From JAFAGX01 sp035623335 (lineage in GTDB: Bacteria > Acidobacteriota > Terriglobia > Terriglobales > Acidobacteriaceae), in NCBI GenBank assembly GCA_035623335.1, contig DASPTQ010000306.1, positions 14,185 to 78,184 on the forward strand: a stretch of DNA of 64,000 nucleotides, written 5' to 3'. This document shows positions 1 to 9,773 of the stretch, in pieces. Made by a program: the position numbers and the translations under genes. How positions within the stretch are numbered: position 1 is the stretch's first letter; every line of letters starts with the position of its first letter. The notes under the pieces are model-generated. The model had not been told where the DNA came from and searched no databases. It saw only the letters and a list, made by a program, of their open reading frames with translations.

Positions 1-2337
1 ATCGATGCGAGTCTCCACCTTGACTCGGGGAAGATGGTTTTGCTGAGCACGCTGGCGATCGCGCAACATGCGATTGAGATCGGCTTTTCCCATCACCGCA
101 TCCGCCAGACTGGCCTGGAAGCGCTTCCATTCCGGCAAGTTCAACTCCAGCGTGCGAAACCGGTCGGTGAAATAGAATGTGTCCACCACCACTCCGGCTT
201 GATCGGAAAAGGCGTTGGCTTTCACAATGTTCATGCCCCAGGCGGAGAGCACGCCGGCAATGGTCGCGAACAAGAATGGGCGGTCCGAGGTCACCACGGT
301 GACCTCATACCAGTGACGGCCGCGTTTCAGGGTAGACTGCACAGGATCGTTTTCGAGTCGCTGCGCCATATCAAAATGGCGCAGAATCTCTTCCGCGGGA
401 TAGCTCCGCACGTAACGCACCGGAAAACCCTCGAGGAAGGTCTTGATCTTCTTACCGGCAATCGGTGCCAAAGTGTGCAATCGCTCCAGATTCTCGTCCT
501 CCCCGTCGGCGGCCAACGGTTGATCGGCGCTCCGGTTCAGGGAATTGGCGGTGGCAATATAAACCTGCCAGATGTTCTCCGCCTTCCAAGGGGTGAGCGC
601 TTCTGGATTGACGGACTTAATATCGGCATACGTCAGGAGCGCCAGCATTTTCAATTGCTCCGGGGTACCGACCTTCTCTTGAAATGCTCGGATGGTGGAG
701 GAATCGAAGATGTCGCGTCGCAGCACAGCCGAGAGCTCCAGATGGTTGCCAATCAAGAACAAGACCGTCTCGCGATCCGGCGGGTCCAGGTCCAGGCGCT
801 CCAGAGTTCGCGCCGCAATGTCCAGGCTGTTGGTGACATGATCGCCTGCGGAGACACCCTTTCCCGTGTCGTGAAGCAGCAGGGCAAGGAAGAGCAGCTC
901 CGGCCGTTCCAGCTCGCGAAAGAGCTCGCCGTACCTCTGATCCCATTCCGACTTTGATTGGCTGAGTTGGTGTAGGCTTTCAATCGCCCGAAAGGAGTGC
1001 TCGTCCACGGTGTACCGGTGGTAGAAATCCCGCACCACCAGAGAATCGATGTTCTGCAATTCCGGAAGCAGCAAGTTCAACAGGCGCATCGAGTGCATCG
1101 CTCGCAATGCGTCCGCGGCATAGGGTTCGAGCAAGATTACCTGCAGGGCTTGCCACAGCTCGGCTCCTTTCGGTGGAGTGGCCGCTAGCCCGGGCAGCAC
1201 TTGTTCGATCCGATATTCGGTGGTGGTGCTCAATTTCAGCCCATGATGGGCGAGGAAATCGAACATCCGCAATAGAACTTGGGGGTCTTCGATGGCCTGC
1301 GGCTGCGGCAGGAAGATCAGACCGTCAACTACGGAAAACTCGGCATTGGAAACTCGCTGTCTCCAGTTTTGAAAGTGGCGAGATAACGACGAGCGCGCCG
1401 CTGGAATTTCCTCGAGGAGTTGCGTGGATACCCGGTGCACGGCACGGGCGTGTCCAAAGTAAATCCGCATCCACGCCGCCGGGCTAACCGCCTCCGTGAT
1501 CCCGATCTTTCGTGCCGCAGCTTCGTCCTGATCCGCCCAGGTCAGGTTATTGTCATCTCGCCCATGACGGTAGTGCAAAAAACAGCGCAAGGCGATGAGA
1601 AACTCAAGCGCCGGCTCCAACTGGCGGCGGGCCGAAGCCGGAAGCAGCGATTTCAGATCAGGCCAATCCCGCAGCTTCTCCATGGCCGTGATCAGAGCCA
1701 ACCAGCAGGCCAGGTTGTAATCCCGGAGGCCGCCCGGTGCCTCTTTGATATTGGGTTCAAGGTGAAAAACCGTTTCCCCGTACTTGGCATGCCGTTCGCG
1801 GGTGAGGTCTGCCAGGCGCTCTACTAAAGTTTGGGATTCCCGTACCATCAGGTGCGGAATCACTTTGTCCCGAAGACGCGAAAAGGTTTCCGTATCTCCG
1901 GCCAGCAAACGACAATCCAAGAGGGCGATGGCGAATTCGACATTGTTCGAATCCAGGCGCTCGCATTCTGCCAGAGTGCGGGTCGTAGGACTTAGCTTCA
2001 GGCGCAAGTCCCAAAGTGCTTGAGAGAAGCGCCGCACCGGTTCTTTGAATGCTTCTTCCGAATCCCGGTTTTCGTGCAGGAACAAGAGGTCGACATCGGA
2101 ATAGGGAAATAACCAACCGCGGCCGAATCCCCCGAGCGCCACCAAAGAGGACTTGCGGGGTGCTCTTCGATCCTCACCGATCTGCTGCCACAGGGAGGTG
2201 ACGATACTCTCGATCAGGAAGGTGCGTTTCGCGATCACCGCACGGCCATCGCCGTCGGCTTCAAAAACCCTCTCGATGCGGGCCGATTCCTCGGCACAGA
2301 GGGTGCGTAATTCGCTGCTCAGAGAAAGCGCGCTCAT
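1..2337 (-). CDS. glnD: PII uridylyltransferase / uridylyl-removing enzyme GlnD (C-terminus cut by window edge)
   Basis: Nitrogen sensor that uridylylates and deuridylylates the PII protein in response to glutamine. The frame is open from ATG at 2337 to base 1, giving 779 codons; the last ACT domain lies outside the window. Seen: the nucleotidyltransferase motif GGFGRGWLFPYSDVDLLFL at about residues 69-87, with the two Asp of the metal site, and the HD-domain motif LLHDTGKG around residue 489, which is in frame with the start. The final residues LPRVKVETRID resemble the linker between the two ACT domains. It starts 18 nt after the glnB stop, so it is the third gene of amtB-glnB-glnD. No frameshift was found between the checked motifs. 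Identification is firm. Confidence 0.95.
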   Translation of the reverse strand, partial: MSALSLSSELRTLCAEESARIERVFEADGDGRAVIAKRTFLIESIVTSLWQQIGEDRRAPRKSSLVALGGFGRGWLFPYSDVDLLFLHENRDSEEAFKEPVRRFSQALWDLRLKLSPTTRTLAECERLDSNNVEFAIALLDCRLLAGDTETFSRLRDKVIPHLMVRESQTLVERLADLTRERHAKYGETVFHLEPNIKEAPGGLRDYNLACWLALITAMEKLRDWPDLKSLLPASARRQLEPALEFLIALRCFLHYRHGRDDNNLTWADQDEAAARKIGITEAVSPAAWMRIYFGHARAVHRVSTQLLEEIPAARSSLSRHFQNWRQRVSNAEFSVVDGLIFLPQPQAIEDPQVLLRMFDFLAHHGLKLSTTTEYRIEQVLPGLAATPPKGAELWQALQVILLEPYAADALRAMHSMRLLNLLLPELQNIDSLVVRDFYHRYTVDEHSFRAIESLHQLSQSKSEWDQRYGELFRELERPELLFLALLLHDTGKGVSAGDHVTNSLDIAARTLERLDLDPPDRETVLFLIGNHLELSAVLRRDIFDSSTIRAFQEKVGTPEQLKMLALLTYADIKSVNPEALTPWKAENIWQVYIATANSLNRSADQPLAADGEDENLERLHTLAPIAGKKIKTFLEGFPVRYVRSYPAEEILRHFDMAQRLENDPVQSTLKRGRHWYEVTVVTSDRPFLFATIAGVLSAWGMNIVKANAFSDQAGVVVDTFYFTDRFRTLELNLPEWKRFQASLADAVMGKADLNRMLRDRQRAQQNHLPRVKVETRID

Positions 2338-2355
2338 AAAGCATGGCAAGGCAGC

Positions 2356-2694
2356 CTAGAGCGCTCCCTCGCCGCGTTCGTCATTACGGATACGAATGGC
2401 TTCGTCCACGCGGGAGAGGAATATCTTGCCGTCACCGATCTTGCCGGTTCGTGCCGCGCTGGTGATAGCTTGGACCACAGTGGGCACCATCTTGTCTGGC
2501 AGAACGAGCTCCAGTTTGATCTTGGGAATCAGATCCACCGTGTATTCGCGCCCGCGATAGAACTCGGTATGGCCTTTCTGCCTGCCGTGACCGCGGACCT
2601 CAAGTACGGTCATGCCTTCCACGCCAATCTCATGCAGTGCGTCTTTCACCGCGTCCAGCTTGGAATTCTGGATAACCGCTTCAATCTTGGTCAT
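2356..2694 (-). CDS. glnB: Nitrogen regulatory protein P-II
   Basis: 112-residue PII signal protein that binds ATP/ADP and 2-oxoglutarate and controls AmtB and nitrogen enzymes. Seen: N-terminal MTKIEAVI, the segment GRQKGHTEFYRGREYTVD containing the T-loop with Tyr51, which is the residue uridylylated by GlnD, and the C-terminal nucleotide-binding motif TGKIGDGKIF. Length matches the family exactly. It lies 38 nt after the ammonium transporter gene and 18 nt before glnD. The direct linkage to amtB suggests a GlnK-like role (blocking AmtB), but GlnB and GlnK cannot be told apart from sequence alone. Confidence 0.96.
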   Translation of the reverse strand: MTKIEAVIQNSKLDAVKDALHEIGVEGMTVLEVRGHGRQKGHTEFYRGREYTVDLIPKIKLELVLPDKMVPTVVQAITSAARTGKIGDGKIFLSRVDEAIRIRNDERGEGAL

Positions 2695-2732
2695 GTTGTC
2701 TCGTGGCTCGCTCGGGCAAACCTGCCAGCCCG

Positions 2733-4148
2733 CTAGGCCGGGACCTCCCAGTAATATCCCTCTTCGCCGTGCTGCGAAAGATCCAGCCCTTCAATCTCTT
2801 GTTCTTGGCTAACTCGGAGCCCGATCGTCATGTCCACGATCTTGAGAATGATCAGCGTACCTACGATCGCGAGCACCCAAGCAAACATTACTCCCACGAT
2901 TTGATTCAGCAGTTGATGGGCATTTCCCTCGAGTAATCCTGAAGGCAAGGGATTCCCCTGCGCATCCTTGAAGATGGGATTCACTGTGCTCGCGGCAAAA
3001 ACCCCGGTCAACAGCGCTCCTAGGGTACCACCCGCGCCGTGCACACCGAATGCGTCCAAAGAATCGTCGTAGCCGAATCGAGCTTTGACCTTCACAACCA
3101 TAAAGTAACAGAAGACGCCGGCGACCAGGCCAATGGCCAAGGCTGGCATGGGTTGAACAAAACCCGCAGCCGGAGTGATCGCGACCAAGCCGGCGACCGA
3201 TCCAGAGATGGCGCCCAGTGCGCTCGGCTTCCCGATGCGCAGCCACTCAGCCCCACCCCAGCCCACCACCGCCGCTGCAGCGGCGAAGTGCGTGGCCACG
3301 AAAGCGCTGGTCGCCAAACTGCCGGCCGCTAGGGCGCTTCCGGCGTTGAAACCAAACCACCCGACCCACAACATGCAGGCTCCAATGAAGCTCAAAACCA
3401 CGCTATGGGGAGGCATCGGCTGCTTGGGATAGCCGACCCGACGCCCGAGATACAGGGCGCACACCAGGGCGGACACGCCAGAGGTGATGTGGACCACCGT
3501 TCCCCCGGCGAAGTCCAGCGTCGGAAAACGCCCGCTGAGCGAGGCGTTCAGCAATCCCCCCTTGCCCCAAACCATGTGGGCCATGGGGTCGTAAACCAAG
3601 ATCGACCACAGAATCATGAACAGCGCCATGGCGCTGAATTTCATGCGCTCGGCGAAAGCGCCGGTGATCAGAGCGGGCGTGATCACGGCAAACATCAACT
3701 GGTAAATCATGAATGTTTGCTGGGGGATGGTCGCGGCGTAATCAGCATCGGGTTGAGCGCCGACGCCGCGGAGAAATAAATGATCGAGCCCGCCCAGAAA
3801 GCTGTTTCCCGACCCGAAGCACAGGCCGTACCCAAATAGCGCCCAAAGCACGGTGATCAAAGCCATCATGGCAAAGCTTTGCATCATGGTGCTGAGCACG
3901 TTTTTCTTGCGGACCAGCCCCCCGTAGAACAAGGCCAACCCAGGTCCCGTCATCATCAGGACCAGGGCGGAACAGGTCAGCATCCAGGCGTTATCCCCCG
4001 AACTCTTGGCTTCGGCCAACTGTTGTTCGAGTTTCGCAATCCGGTTGGTCGTGGTACCGGCCGTGCCCACGGTCTGCGCCGTCAAGATGGGCGTCGCCAG
4101 GGCTACCAAGACAACGGGAAACACAAGCAATCGCACAAGGCAAATCAT
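2733..4148 (-). CDS. amtB: Ammonium transporter
   Basis: 471-residue Amt/MEP/Rh channel of the inner membrane for NH4+/NH3 uptake. It has a cleavable-looking N-terminal signal segment, then a short charged, possibly coiled stretch (IAKLEQQLAEAKSSG), then the Amt core of about eleven membrane segments. The conserved pore histidines are visible in GGTVVHITSG and GVHGAGGTLG. The ATG at 4148 gives the signal peptide and fits the family; the ribosome binding site is weak. First gene of the amtB-glnB-glnD operon. A possible minus-strand -10 (TATAAA) lies around 4198-4204, but no convincing -35 or sigma-54 site was seen. Confidence 0.96.
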   Translation of the reverse strand: MICLVRLLVFPVVLVALATPILTAQTVGTAGTTTNRIAKLEQQLAEAKSSGDNAWMLTCSALVLMMTGPGLALFYGGLVRKKNVLSTMMQSFAMMALITVLWALFGYGLCFGSGNSFLGGLDHLFLRGVGAQPDADYAATIPQQTFMIYQLMFAVITPALITGAFAERMKFSAMALFMILWSILVYDPMAHMVWGKGGLLNASLSGRFPTLDFAGGTVVHITSGVSALVCALYLGRRVGYPKQPMPPHSVVLSFIGACMLWVGWFGFNAGSALAAGSLATSAFVATHFAAAAAVVGWGGAEWLRIGKPSALGAISGSVAGLVAITPAAGFVQPMPALAIGLVAGVFCYFMVVKVKARFGYDDSLDAFGVHGAGGTLGALLTGVFAASTVNPIFKDAQGNPLPSGLLEGNAHQLLNQIVGVMFAWVLAIVGTLIILKIVDMTIGLRVSQEQEIEGLDLSQHGEEGYYWEVPA

Positions 4149-4376
4149 ACGAGAGGATCACTTTAACCGCCGGAAACATGGCACGGAAATTGAAAGTATT
4201 TATAAGATGTATCGGGATTGGTTATGGCTAATTGCCGCCTTCCTCTCCTGTGGAAGGTCGTTGTGCTGATGCACTTAGCCGGGCACGGTCTTTCGCATCC
4301 TGCAGCCAGCGCTGTAGGTCTTGATAGTTGATACCTGAATGCGACGGAAGTTGATGACTGCCGGTAAGTACCGTCT

Positions 4377-4826
4377 CTATTCGCGCGGCCTGGCGTCGAA
4401 GCTTGATGAGCTATGCGCCTGCAGAAACCCGGACCATTTGCCGGCCCCGCCGTTCTGGATGCATCCGCCGGTTGTTGCCGTGTAGCTTCCGGACGAGGAG
4501 TTGAAGGTGGCGTTGGTTTGGCCCTTCAAGGTGAGCGTGGTCTGGTTTTGCATGATCTGGACGCTTAGAGCAGTGCCGTTGACCGTTCCCGACATCTGCG
4601 CATAAATACCGCATGCGGCTGCGTTGCCCATCAAGGTGACTTGACCAAAGAACGAATTGTTGATTTGCGTCAAGTCCGCTGTCAGTTGAATAACCTGAGC
4701 GGAGGAAGCCGCCGGCGTGAGTGTGAACACCCAGGTCCCCGTCATGGTGAAGTTCTGAGAAGATGATCCGCACCCGTTCAGAAAACCCAAAGCCACAACC
4801 AACAGGATACGCGCAATGTCCTTCAT
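4377..4826 (-). CDS. Small secreted lipoprotein of unknown function
   Basis: 149 residues. A signal peptide ends in the lipobox LNGC (Cys at about residue 19), followed by GSSSQNFTMTGTWVFTLTP and a Ser/Thr/Gly/Asn-rich region likely to form beta strands. The pattern (TGTWVF..., then alternating hydrophobic strands and a conserved-looking GGCIQNGGAGKWSGFL) suggests a small beta-barrel or sandwich lipoprotein, of a kind common in acidobacterial genomes. It stands alone between amtB and the ATP synthase operon. No function can be assigned. Confidence 0.75.
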   Translation of the reverse strand: MKDIARILLVVALGFLNGCGSSSQNFTMTGTWVFTLTPAASSAQVIQLTADLTQINNSFFGQVTLMGNAAACGIYAQMSGTVNGTALSVQIMQNQTTLTLKGQTNATFNSSSGSYTATTGGCIQNGGAGKWSGFLQAHSSSSFDARPRE

Positions 4827-4982
4827 ATTCGAGGCAGGTCTAAGAAAGTTTACCCTGCGGTCATGAACGCAGCAATCTCTCGCTTCCCAGCCCCCATTCC
4901 GTATCCTGAGCGTTTCTCGAACGATTTCTTTTGCCGATGGAGCTGCCGATAGTTGCGTTGAGCGAATAGAGATGGCATGACC

Positions 4983-5387
4983 CTACTTCTTTCCCGCCAC
5001 TTTGAGACGAGTCTCGGCGCGCTTCAGGTCTCCCATGGCTTTCGCGAAGTCTTCTTCCGAGTTTCCGGACAGGAGATGGTTTTCTGCCCGATCCTTCGCC
5101 GTTTGAGCCCGGTTCACATCGACGTCCTCCGCCCGCTCGGCGGTCTCGGCCAGAATCGTGACCTTATCCGGCAGAACTTCGGCAAATCCCCATGCCACTG
5201 CCAGGTGATGGGTGATGTTGGCATTGCGATAGGTGATCTCGCCCACGGCTAGTTCGGTAATCAGCGGCGCATGGTGGGGCAGGATCCCGAGATATCCGTT
5301 CTTACCTGGAATTTGCATCTCCTCGGCTACATCACGGACTACCATCTTGTCCGGCGTGACGATCTCGAGTTCAAACGTGTCTGGCAT
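4983..5387 (-). CDS. atpC: ATP synthase F1 subunit epsilon
   Basis: 134 residues. N-terminal beta-sandwich typical of epsilon: FELEIVTPDKMVV and then GYLGILPHHAPLITEL. The C-terminal helical part (RAQTAKDRAENHL...GDLKRAETRLKVAGKK) is the usual inhibitory helical hairpin. It is part of the central rotor stalk and modulates ATP hydrolysis. Last gene of the operon, 77 nt after atpD. No clear intrinsic terminator was seen in the following 150 bases. Confidence 0.96.
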   Translation of the reverse strand: MPDTFELEIVTPDKMVVRDVAEEMQIPGKNGYLGILPHHAPLITELAVGEITYRNANITHHLAVAWGFAEVLPDKVTILAETAERAEDVDVNRAQTAKDRAENHLLSGNSEEDFAKAMGDLKRAETRLKVAGKK

Positions 5388-5464
5388 GGCTTCGATTCCT
5401 GTCCGTCGTTAGGCTAGAGCACAAGAACTGAACTCTCTGGCTAACGGCGAAGGCTCAACCCTCC

Positions 5465-6907
5465 TTATGCAACTGCTTTCAACTTCTCCGCGGCTTCGAG
5501 CACCTCATCGATTGTGCCCTTCATGTAAAAGGCTTGCTCGGGAATGTCGTCATACTTGCCTTCCGCAATCTCTTGGAATCCTTTGACCGTGTCAGCGATC
5601 TTCACATAACGGCCTGGCGCGCCGGTAAATTGCTCGGCCACATGGAACGGCTGCGAGAGGAATCTCTGCATTTTGCGGGCTCGGGCCACGGTCAGCTTCT
5701 GATCTTCGCTCAGTTCGTCGATACCCAGAATGGCGATGATATCCTGCAAGTCTTTGTAGCTCTGCAGAGTCTTCTTCACCGCCTGAGCGACGTCATAATG
5801 CTCCTGGCCCACAATGCGCGGATCGAGAATGCGCGAGGTTGAGGCCAGGGGGTCGACGGCCGGATAGATTCCGATTTCGGTCAAAGCGCGCGAGAGCACG
5901 GTGGTAGCGTCGAGGTGAGCGAAGGTGGTCGCGGGCGCCGGATCGGTCAAATCATCGGCGGGAACATAAATCGCCTGTACGGAGGTTACCGATCCCTTCT
6001 TGGTGGAGGTGATGCGCTCCTGGAGTTCACCCATCTCGGTCGCGAGATTCGGCTGGTAGCCCACGGCGCTCGGCATGCGGCCAAGAAGCGCCGACACTTC
6101 CGAACCCGCTTGGGTAAACCGGAAAATGTTATCGATGAACAGCAGCGTATCGGTGCCCTCTTCATCGCGGAAATATTCGGCAACGGTCAATCCCGTCAGC
6201 GCCACCCGCAAACGGGCGCCCGGCGGCTCGGTCATCTGGCCGTAAATCAGCGCCGCTTTCGATTGGCTGGGATCACCCGGCTTGATCACGCCGGATTCGC
6301 TCATTTCCAGCCACAGGTCATTCCCTTCGCGGGTGCGTTCGCCGACGCCGGCGAACACCGAGTATCCTCCATGTTGCTTGGCGACATTGTTGATCAATTC
6401 CATGATCACCACGGTCTTGCCCACTCCGGCACCGCCGAACAGGCCGATTTTGCCGCCCTTCAGGAAAGGCTGAATCAGGTCGATGACCTTTACCCCGGTT
6501 TCGAACATCTCGGCGGTGGTGGACTGCTCGTCGAAAAGGGGCGCCGGGCGGTGGATTGGCTTAGTCTCGCTGTGCTCGATCGCGCCCAACTGATCGACCG
6601 GTTCGCCGATTACGTTCATCACCCGGCCTAGCGTTCCTCGACCCACGGGCACGGAGATCGGGCCCCCTAGGTCGATCGCCTTCATGCCGCGCACCATGCC
6701 GTCGGTCGGCTCCATAGCCACACAGCGCACTCGGCCTCCGCCCAGATGTTGCTGTACCTCCAAAATGACCTTGATCGGGACCGGTACGTCGAAGCCGTCG
6801 CTCACGACCCGTAGGGCCTCATAGATTGGCGGCATCTTGCCTTCTTCAAACTGTACGTCCACTGCGGGCCCGGCGATTTGAATTATGTGTCCAAAGTTTT
6901 CTGCCAT
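5465..6907 (-). CDS. atpD: ATP synthase F1 subunit beta
   Basis: 480 residues counted from MAENFGHIIQIAGP. Catalytic subunit: Walker A GGAGVGKTV, catalytic region GVGERTREGNDLW, and Walker B in TDTLLFIDNIFRFTQAGSE. The frame stays open 8 codons upstream to 6931, but the ATG at 6907 has the GGAGAG ribosome site about 8 nt before it and fits the family N-terminus, so it is preferred. It sits between atpG and atpC. Full length, no anomalies. Confidence 0.97.
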   Translation of the reverse strand: MAENFGHIIQIAGPAVDVQFEEGKMPPIYEALRVVSDGFDVPVPIKVILEVQQHLGGGRVRCVAMEPTDGMVRGMKAIDLGGPISVPVGRGTLGRVMNVIGEPVDQLGAIEHSETKPIHRPAPLFDEQSTTAEMFETGVKVIDLIQPFLKGGKIGLFGGAGVGKTVVIMELINNVAKQHGGYSVFAGVGERTREGNDLWLEMSESGVIKPGDPSQSKAALIYGQMTEPPGARLRVALTGLTVAEYFRDEEGTDTLLFIDNIFRFTQAGSEVSALLGRMPSAVGYQPNLATEMGELQERITSTKKGSVTSVQAIYVPADDLTDPAPATTFAHLDATTVLSRALTEIGIYPAVDPLASTSRILDPRIVGQEHYDVAQAVKKTLQSYKDLQDIIAILGIDELSEDQKLTVARARKMQRFLSQPFHVAEQFTGAPGRYVKIADTVKGFQEIAEGKYDDIPEQAFYMKGTIDEVLEAAEKLKAVA

Positions 6908-6979
6908 AAATTTTCTCTCTCCGTCGGCCACGTTCCGTGGCGCCTGCTTACCTGACGATGGCGAGGACGCTCGGTCCGC

Positions 6980-8020
6980 CTACAGGGCTGCCGCTCCACT
7001 GACGATCTCAATAATCTCTTTGGTGATCTTTGCCTGGCGTGCTCGATTCATCGCCAGGGTCAGAGAATCAATCATTTCGCTGGCATTATTGGTCGCTGAG
7101 TCCATCGCGGTCATCCGGGCGGCATGCTCCGCCGCTACGGATTCCAGCAAAGCCCGAAAGACCTCGATGGCGACGTACTTGGGAAGCAGGGCGGAGAATA
7201 GTTCCGCCGCCGACTGCTCGTAGATATAGTCGACGGGAGCGCCGGCGAATCGGGCGGCCCGCTGATCGGCTTCGTGCGTCTCGGGGGAACGCAGCCCCAC
7301 GCCCGTGGCTTTGGCCGCCTCGAGCGCCTTCTTGCGCTGCTCGGCGCCCATGGCCTCGGCTTGGGCCACGCTGACTTCTCCGACGTGCTCGATCGGCAGC
7401 ACCTTCTGAACGACCAGCCTTTGCGCAATGACCGACTTGAATTCGTTGTAAACCAGATACACGGCATCGATCTCGGCCTTTGTGTAGCGATCGATGATAC
7501 GGTCGGCAATTTCCAAGGCTGTGGCGTGTTCAACTCGGCTCAGGATTCCCACATGCTCGCCGATCAGAACGATACGCCTCTTCTCGGAGGTCGCGCCGAA
7601 AGCCCCGGCGGCCGGATATCGCCGGCGCAAAAAGTCGCGGCCCTTGCGTCCGACGGCTTCGATTTCGATGTTTCCTCCCGGCTTGGACTCGATAAACCGC
7701 ATGGCCGCCTTCAGGATGTTGGCATTAAAGGCGCCCGCCAGCCCCTTGTCCCCGGTCACTACGATGAGTTGGATGTTGTTCTCGAGACGTTGAGCTAACA
7801 GCGGATGTCGGGGCTCTCCGGTGTCCGGGTCGTAGATTTCAGCGCGCGAGACCAAAGACTTGAGTACAGCGGTCAACATCTGGGCGTAAGGACGCGCTGC
7901 CAGAGCACGGTCCTGCGCCCGCCGAAGCTTGGCGGCCGAAACCATCTTCATGGCTTTCGTGATCTGTCGCGTGTTGGTCACACTGCGAATGCGACGCCGA
8001 ATGTCAAGGACGTTTGCCAT
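6980..8020 (-). CDS. atpG: ATP synthase F1 subunit gamma (long form)
   Basis: 346 residues, longer than the usual 285-310. Central shaft of the rotor. N-terminal coil ANVLDIRRRIRSVTNTRQITKAMKMVSAAKLRRAQ and C-terminal coil DSATNNASEMIDSLTLAMNRARQAKITKEIIEIVSGAAAL are canonical. The extra length appears to be an insertion at roughly residues 225-265, an Ala/Glu/Arg-rich piece including AEQRKKALEAAKATGVG, between the Rossmann-like domain and the C-terminal helix. Position in the operon (after atpA, before atpD) is standard. Confidence 0.96.
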   Translation of the reverse strand: MANVLDIRRRIRSVTNTRQITKAMKMVSAAKLRRAQDRALAARPYAQMLTAVLKSLVSRAEIYDPDTGEPRHPLLAQRLENNIQLIVVTGDKGLAGAFNANILKAAMRFIESKPGGNIEIEAVGRKGRDFLRRRYPAAGAFGATSEKRRIVLIGEHVGILSRVEHATALEIADRIIDRYTKAEIDAVYLVYNEFKSVIAQRLVVQKVLPIEHVGEVSVAQAEAMGAEQRKKALEAAKATGVGLRSPETHEADQRAARFAGAPVDYIYEQSAAELFSALLPKYVAIEVFRALLESVAAEHAARMTAMDSATNNASEMIDSLTLAMNRARQAKITKEIIEIVSGAAAL

Positions 8021-8116
8021 GCTTTTGTCGCGGGTTGTGTCTCCCCGGTTCCACCCTGGTAGCCGACGTTAGAACCCACTTGCTGGCGGCCGCACGCCGC
8101 GTCTGCATGTTCGGTG

Positions 8117-9649
8117 CTATTTCGCCACGGCCTGCTTTACGGAGGCGAACGTCTCTTTGCACTCTTTGATGACGCGAGTCATCTCGGCTTTCAGGCTGTC
8201 ATCGAGCACTTTCTTTTCCATGATGGAGCGCAGCAGCCCAGGATTGGTAGCATCGACGAACCGGTAGAGCTCCTGCTCAAAATCGCGTACTTGATCAACC
8301 GGCAAGTCGTCGAGGAAACCGTTGGTGCCGGCATAGATAATCAGGATCTGTTTCGAGAAGGGCAGAGGTGAAAACTGTTTCTGCTTCAGGACCTCGACCA
8401 AACGCTGTCCGCGATTCAGTTGAGCCTGGGTTGCCTTGTCGAGATCGCTGCCGAACTGAGCGAAAGCCGCCAGTTCGCGATACTGCGCAAGATCCAGCTT
8501 AAGGCTTCCTGCCACCTGTCGCATGGCCTTGATCTGGGCGCTGCCGCCGACTCGGCTGACCGAGATTCCTACGTTCACCGCGGGGCGCACACCGCTGTTG
8601 AATAGGTCCGTCTCCAGGAAGATTTGACCGTCGGTGATGGAAATCACGTTGGTCGGGATGTAAGCGGAAACATCCCCCGCCTGGGTTTCGATCACCGGCA
8701 GAGCGGTCAGAGAACCGCCACCTTTTTTGTCGTTTAATTTGGCGGCGCGTTCCAACAAGCGAGAGTGCAGGTAGAAAACGTCCCCGGGATAAGCCTCGCG
8801 TCCCGGCGGTCGCCGCAAAAGCAGGGAAATCTCCCGATAGGAAGCCGCGTGTTTCGAGAGATCGTCGTAGATCACCAAGGCATGCTTGCCATGGTCACGG
8901 AAGTATTCGCCCATGGCACAGGCCGCATAAGGCGCGATGTACTGCATCGGGGCGGGCTCAGAGGCAGAGGCGGCAACCACGATCGTATAGTCCATGGCGC
9001 CGTAGTCGCTGAGGGTCTTCACCACCTGCGCGATCGAGGACCGCTTCTGCCCGACCGCACAATAGATGCAGATCAGGTCGCCGCCTTTGTTATTGATGAT
9101 GGTATCGAGTGCGACTGCAGTTTTCCCCGTCTGCCGGTCGCCGATGATCAGCTCGCGCTGCCCACGGCCAATCGGGATCATGCTGTCGATGGCTTTGAGT
9201 CCTGTCGCCATCGGTTCGCGCACCGGCTGGCGGTCGATGACTCCGGGCGCCAAGCGCTCGAGAGGGATGAATTTGTCGGTCGAGATCGGGCCTTTGTCGT
9301 CGATCGGCTGGCCTAAAGAGTTCACTACGCGGCTGACGAGGGCATCGCCTACGGGCACGCTCATGATCCGGCCCGTGCGCTTGACCTCGTCGCCTTCCTT
9401 AATCTCGGTATAATCGCCCAGCAGCACCGCCCCTACCTGGTCTTCTTCGAGGTTCATGGCGATGCCGGCCACTTGGTGCGGGAAGGACAGAAGTTCTCCG
9501 GCCATGACCTTGTCGAGACCATAGACGCGAGCAATGCCGTCGCCCAAGGTGATCACCGTGCCGACTTCGTCTACGGCGACCTTGGTTTCGTAGTTCTCGA
9601 TTTGTTGTCGAATTAACTGGGTAATCTCGTCAGCTTTGATTTGTGCCAT
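8117..9649 (-). CDS. atpA: ATP synthase F1 subunit alpha
   Basis: 510 residues from MAQIKADEITQLIRQQIENY, the family start. The frame is open 21 codons further upstream (to 9712), but that extension is Arg/Lys-rich and unlike the family. Non-catalytic nucleotide-binding subunit of F1: P-loop GDRQTGKTAVA, the conserved region SDYGAMDYTIVVAASASEPAPMQ (in pieces), and ALVIYDDLSKHA. It lies about 124 nt after atpH, the longest gap inside the operon. Full length. Confidence 0.97.
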   Translation of the reverse strand: MAQIKADEITQLIRQQIENYETKVAVDEVGTVITLGDGIARVYGLDKVMAGELLSFPHQVAGIAMNLEEDQVGAVLLGDYTEIKEGDEVKRTGRIMSVPVGDALVSRVVNSLGQPIDDKGPISTDKFIPLERLAPGVIDRQPVREPMATGLKAIDSMIPIGRGQRELIIGDRQTGKTAVALDTIINNKGGDLICIYCAVGQKRSSIAQVVKTLSDYGAMDYTIVVAASASEPAPMQYIAPYAACAMGEYFRDHGKHALVIYDDLSKHAASYREISLLLRRPPGREAYPGDVFYLHSRLLERAAKLNDKKGGGSLTALPVIETQAGDVSAYIPTNVISITDGQIFLETDLFNSGVRPAVNVGISVSRVGGSAQIKAMRQVAGSLKLDLAQYRELAAFAQFGSDLDKATQAQLNRGQRLVEVLKQKQFSPLPFSKQILIIYAGTNGFLDDLPVDQVRDFEQELYRFVDATNPGLLRSIMEKKVLDDSLKAEMTRVIKECKETFASVKQAVAK

Positions 9650-9773
9650 ACAGTCAGTTTCGAGTTTCCGCTTCAGGCTTCGTAAAGCATTTCGCACGTG
9701 ACGGCTGGTCACGGAGCCCTGTGGGCTGTCTCCATCCTAAACGCCAGCCGCGGCCGGTACCAAGTGCTCGATA

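Noticed and set aside
1..2337. Apparent breaks in glnD suggested by several short frames on both strands
   Set aside because: Reading the minus strand from ATG 2337, the nucleotidyltransferase motif, the HD motif at residue 489 and the last codons are all in one phase; the gene is simply cut by the window edge.
4179..4194. Sigma-54-like TGGCACG-N4-TTGAA near amtB
   Set aside because: It lies on the plus strand, pointing away from amtB, and lacks the essential GC of the -12 element. No minus-strand -24/-12 site was found.
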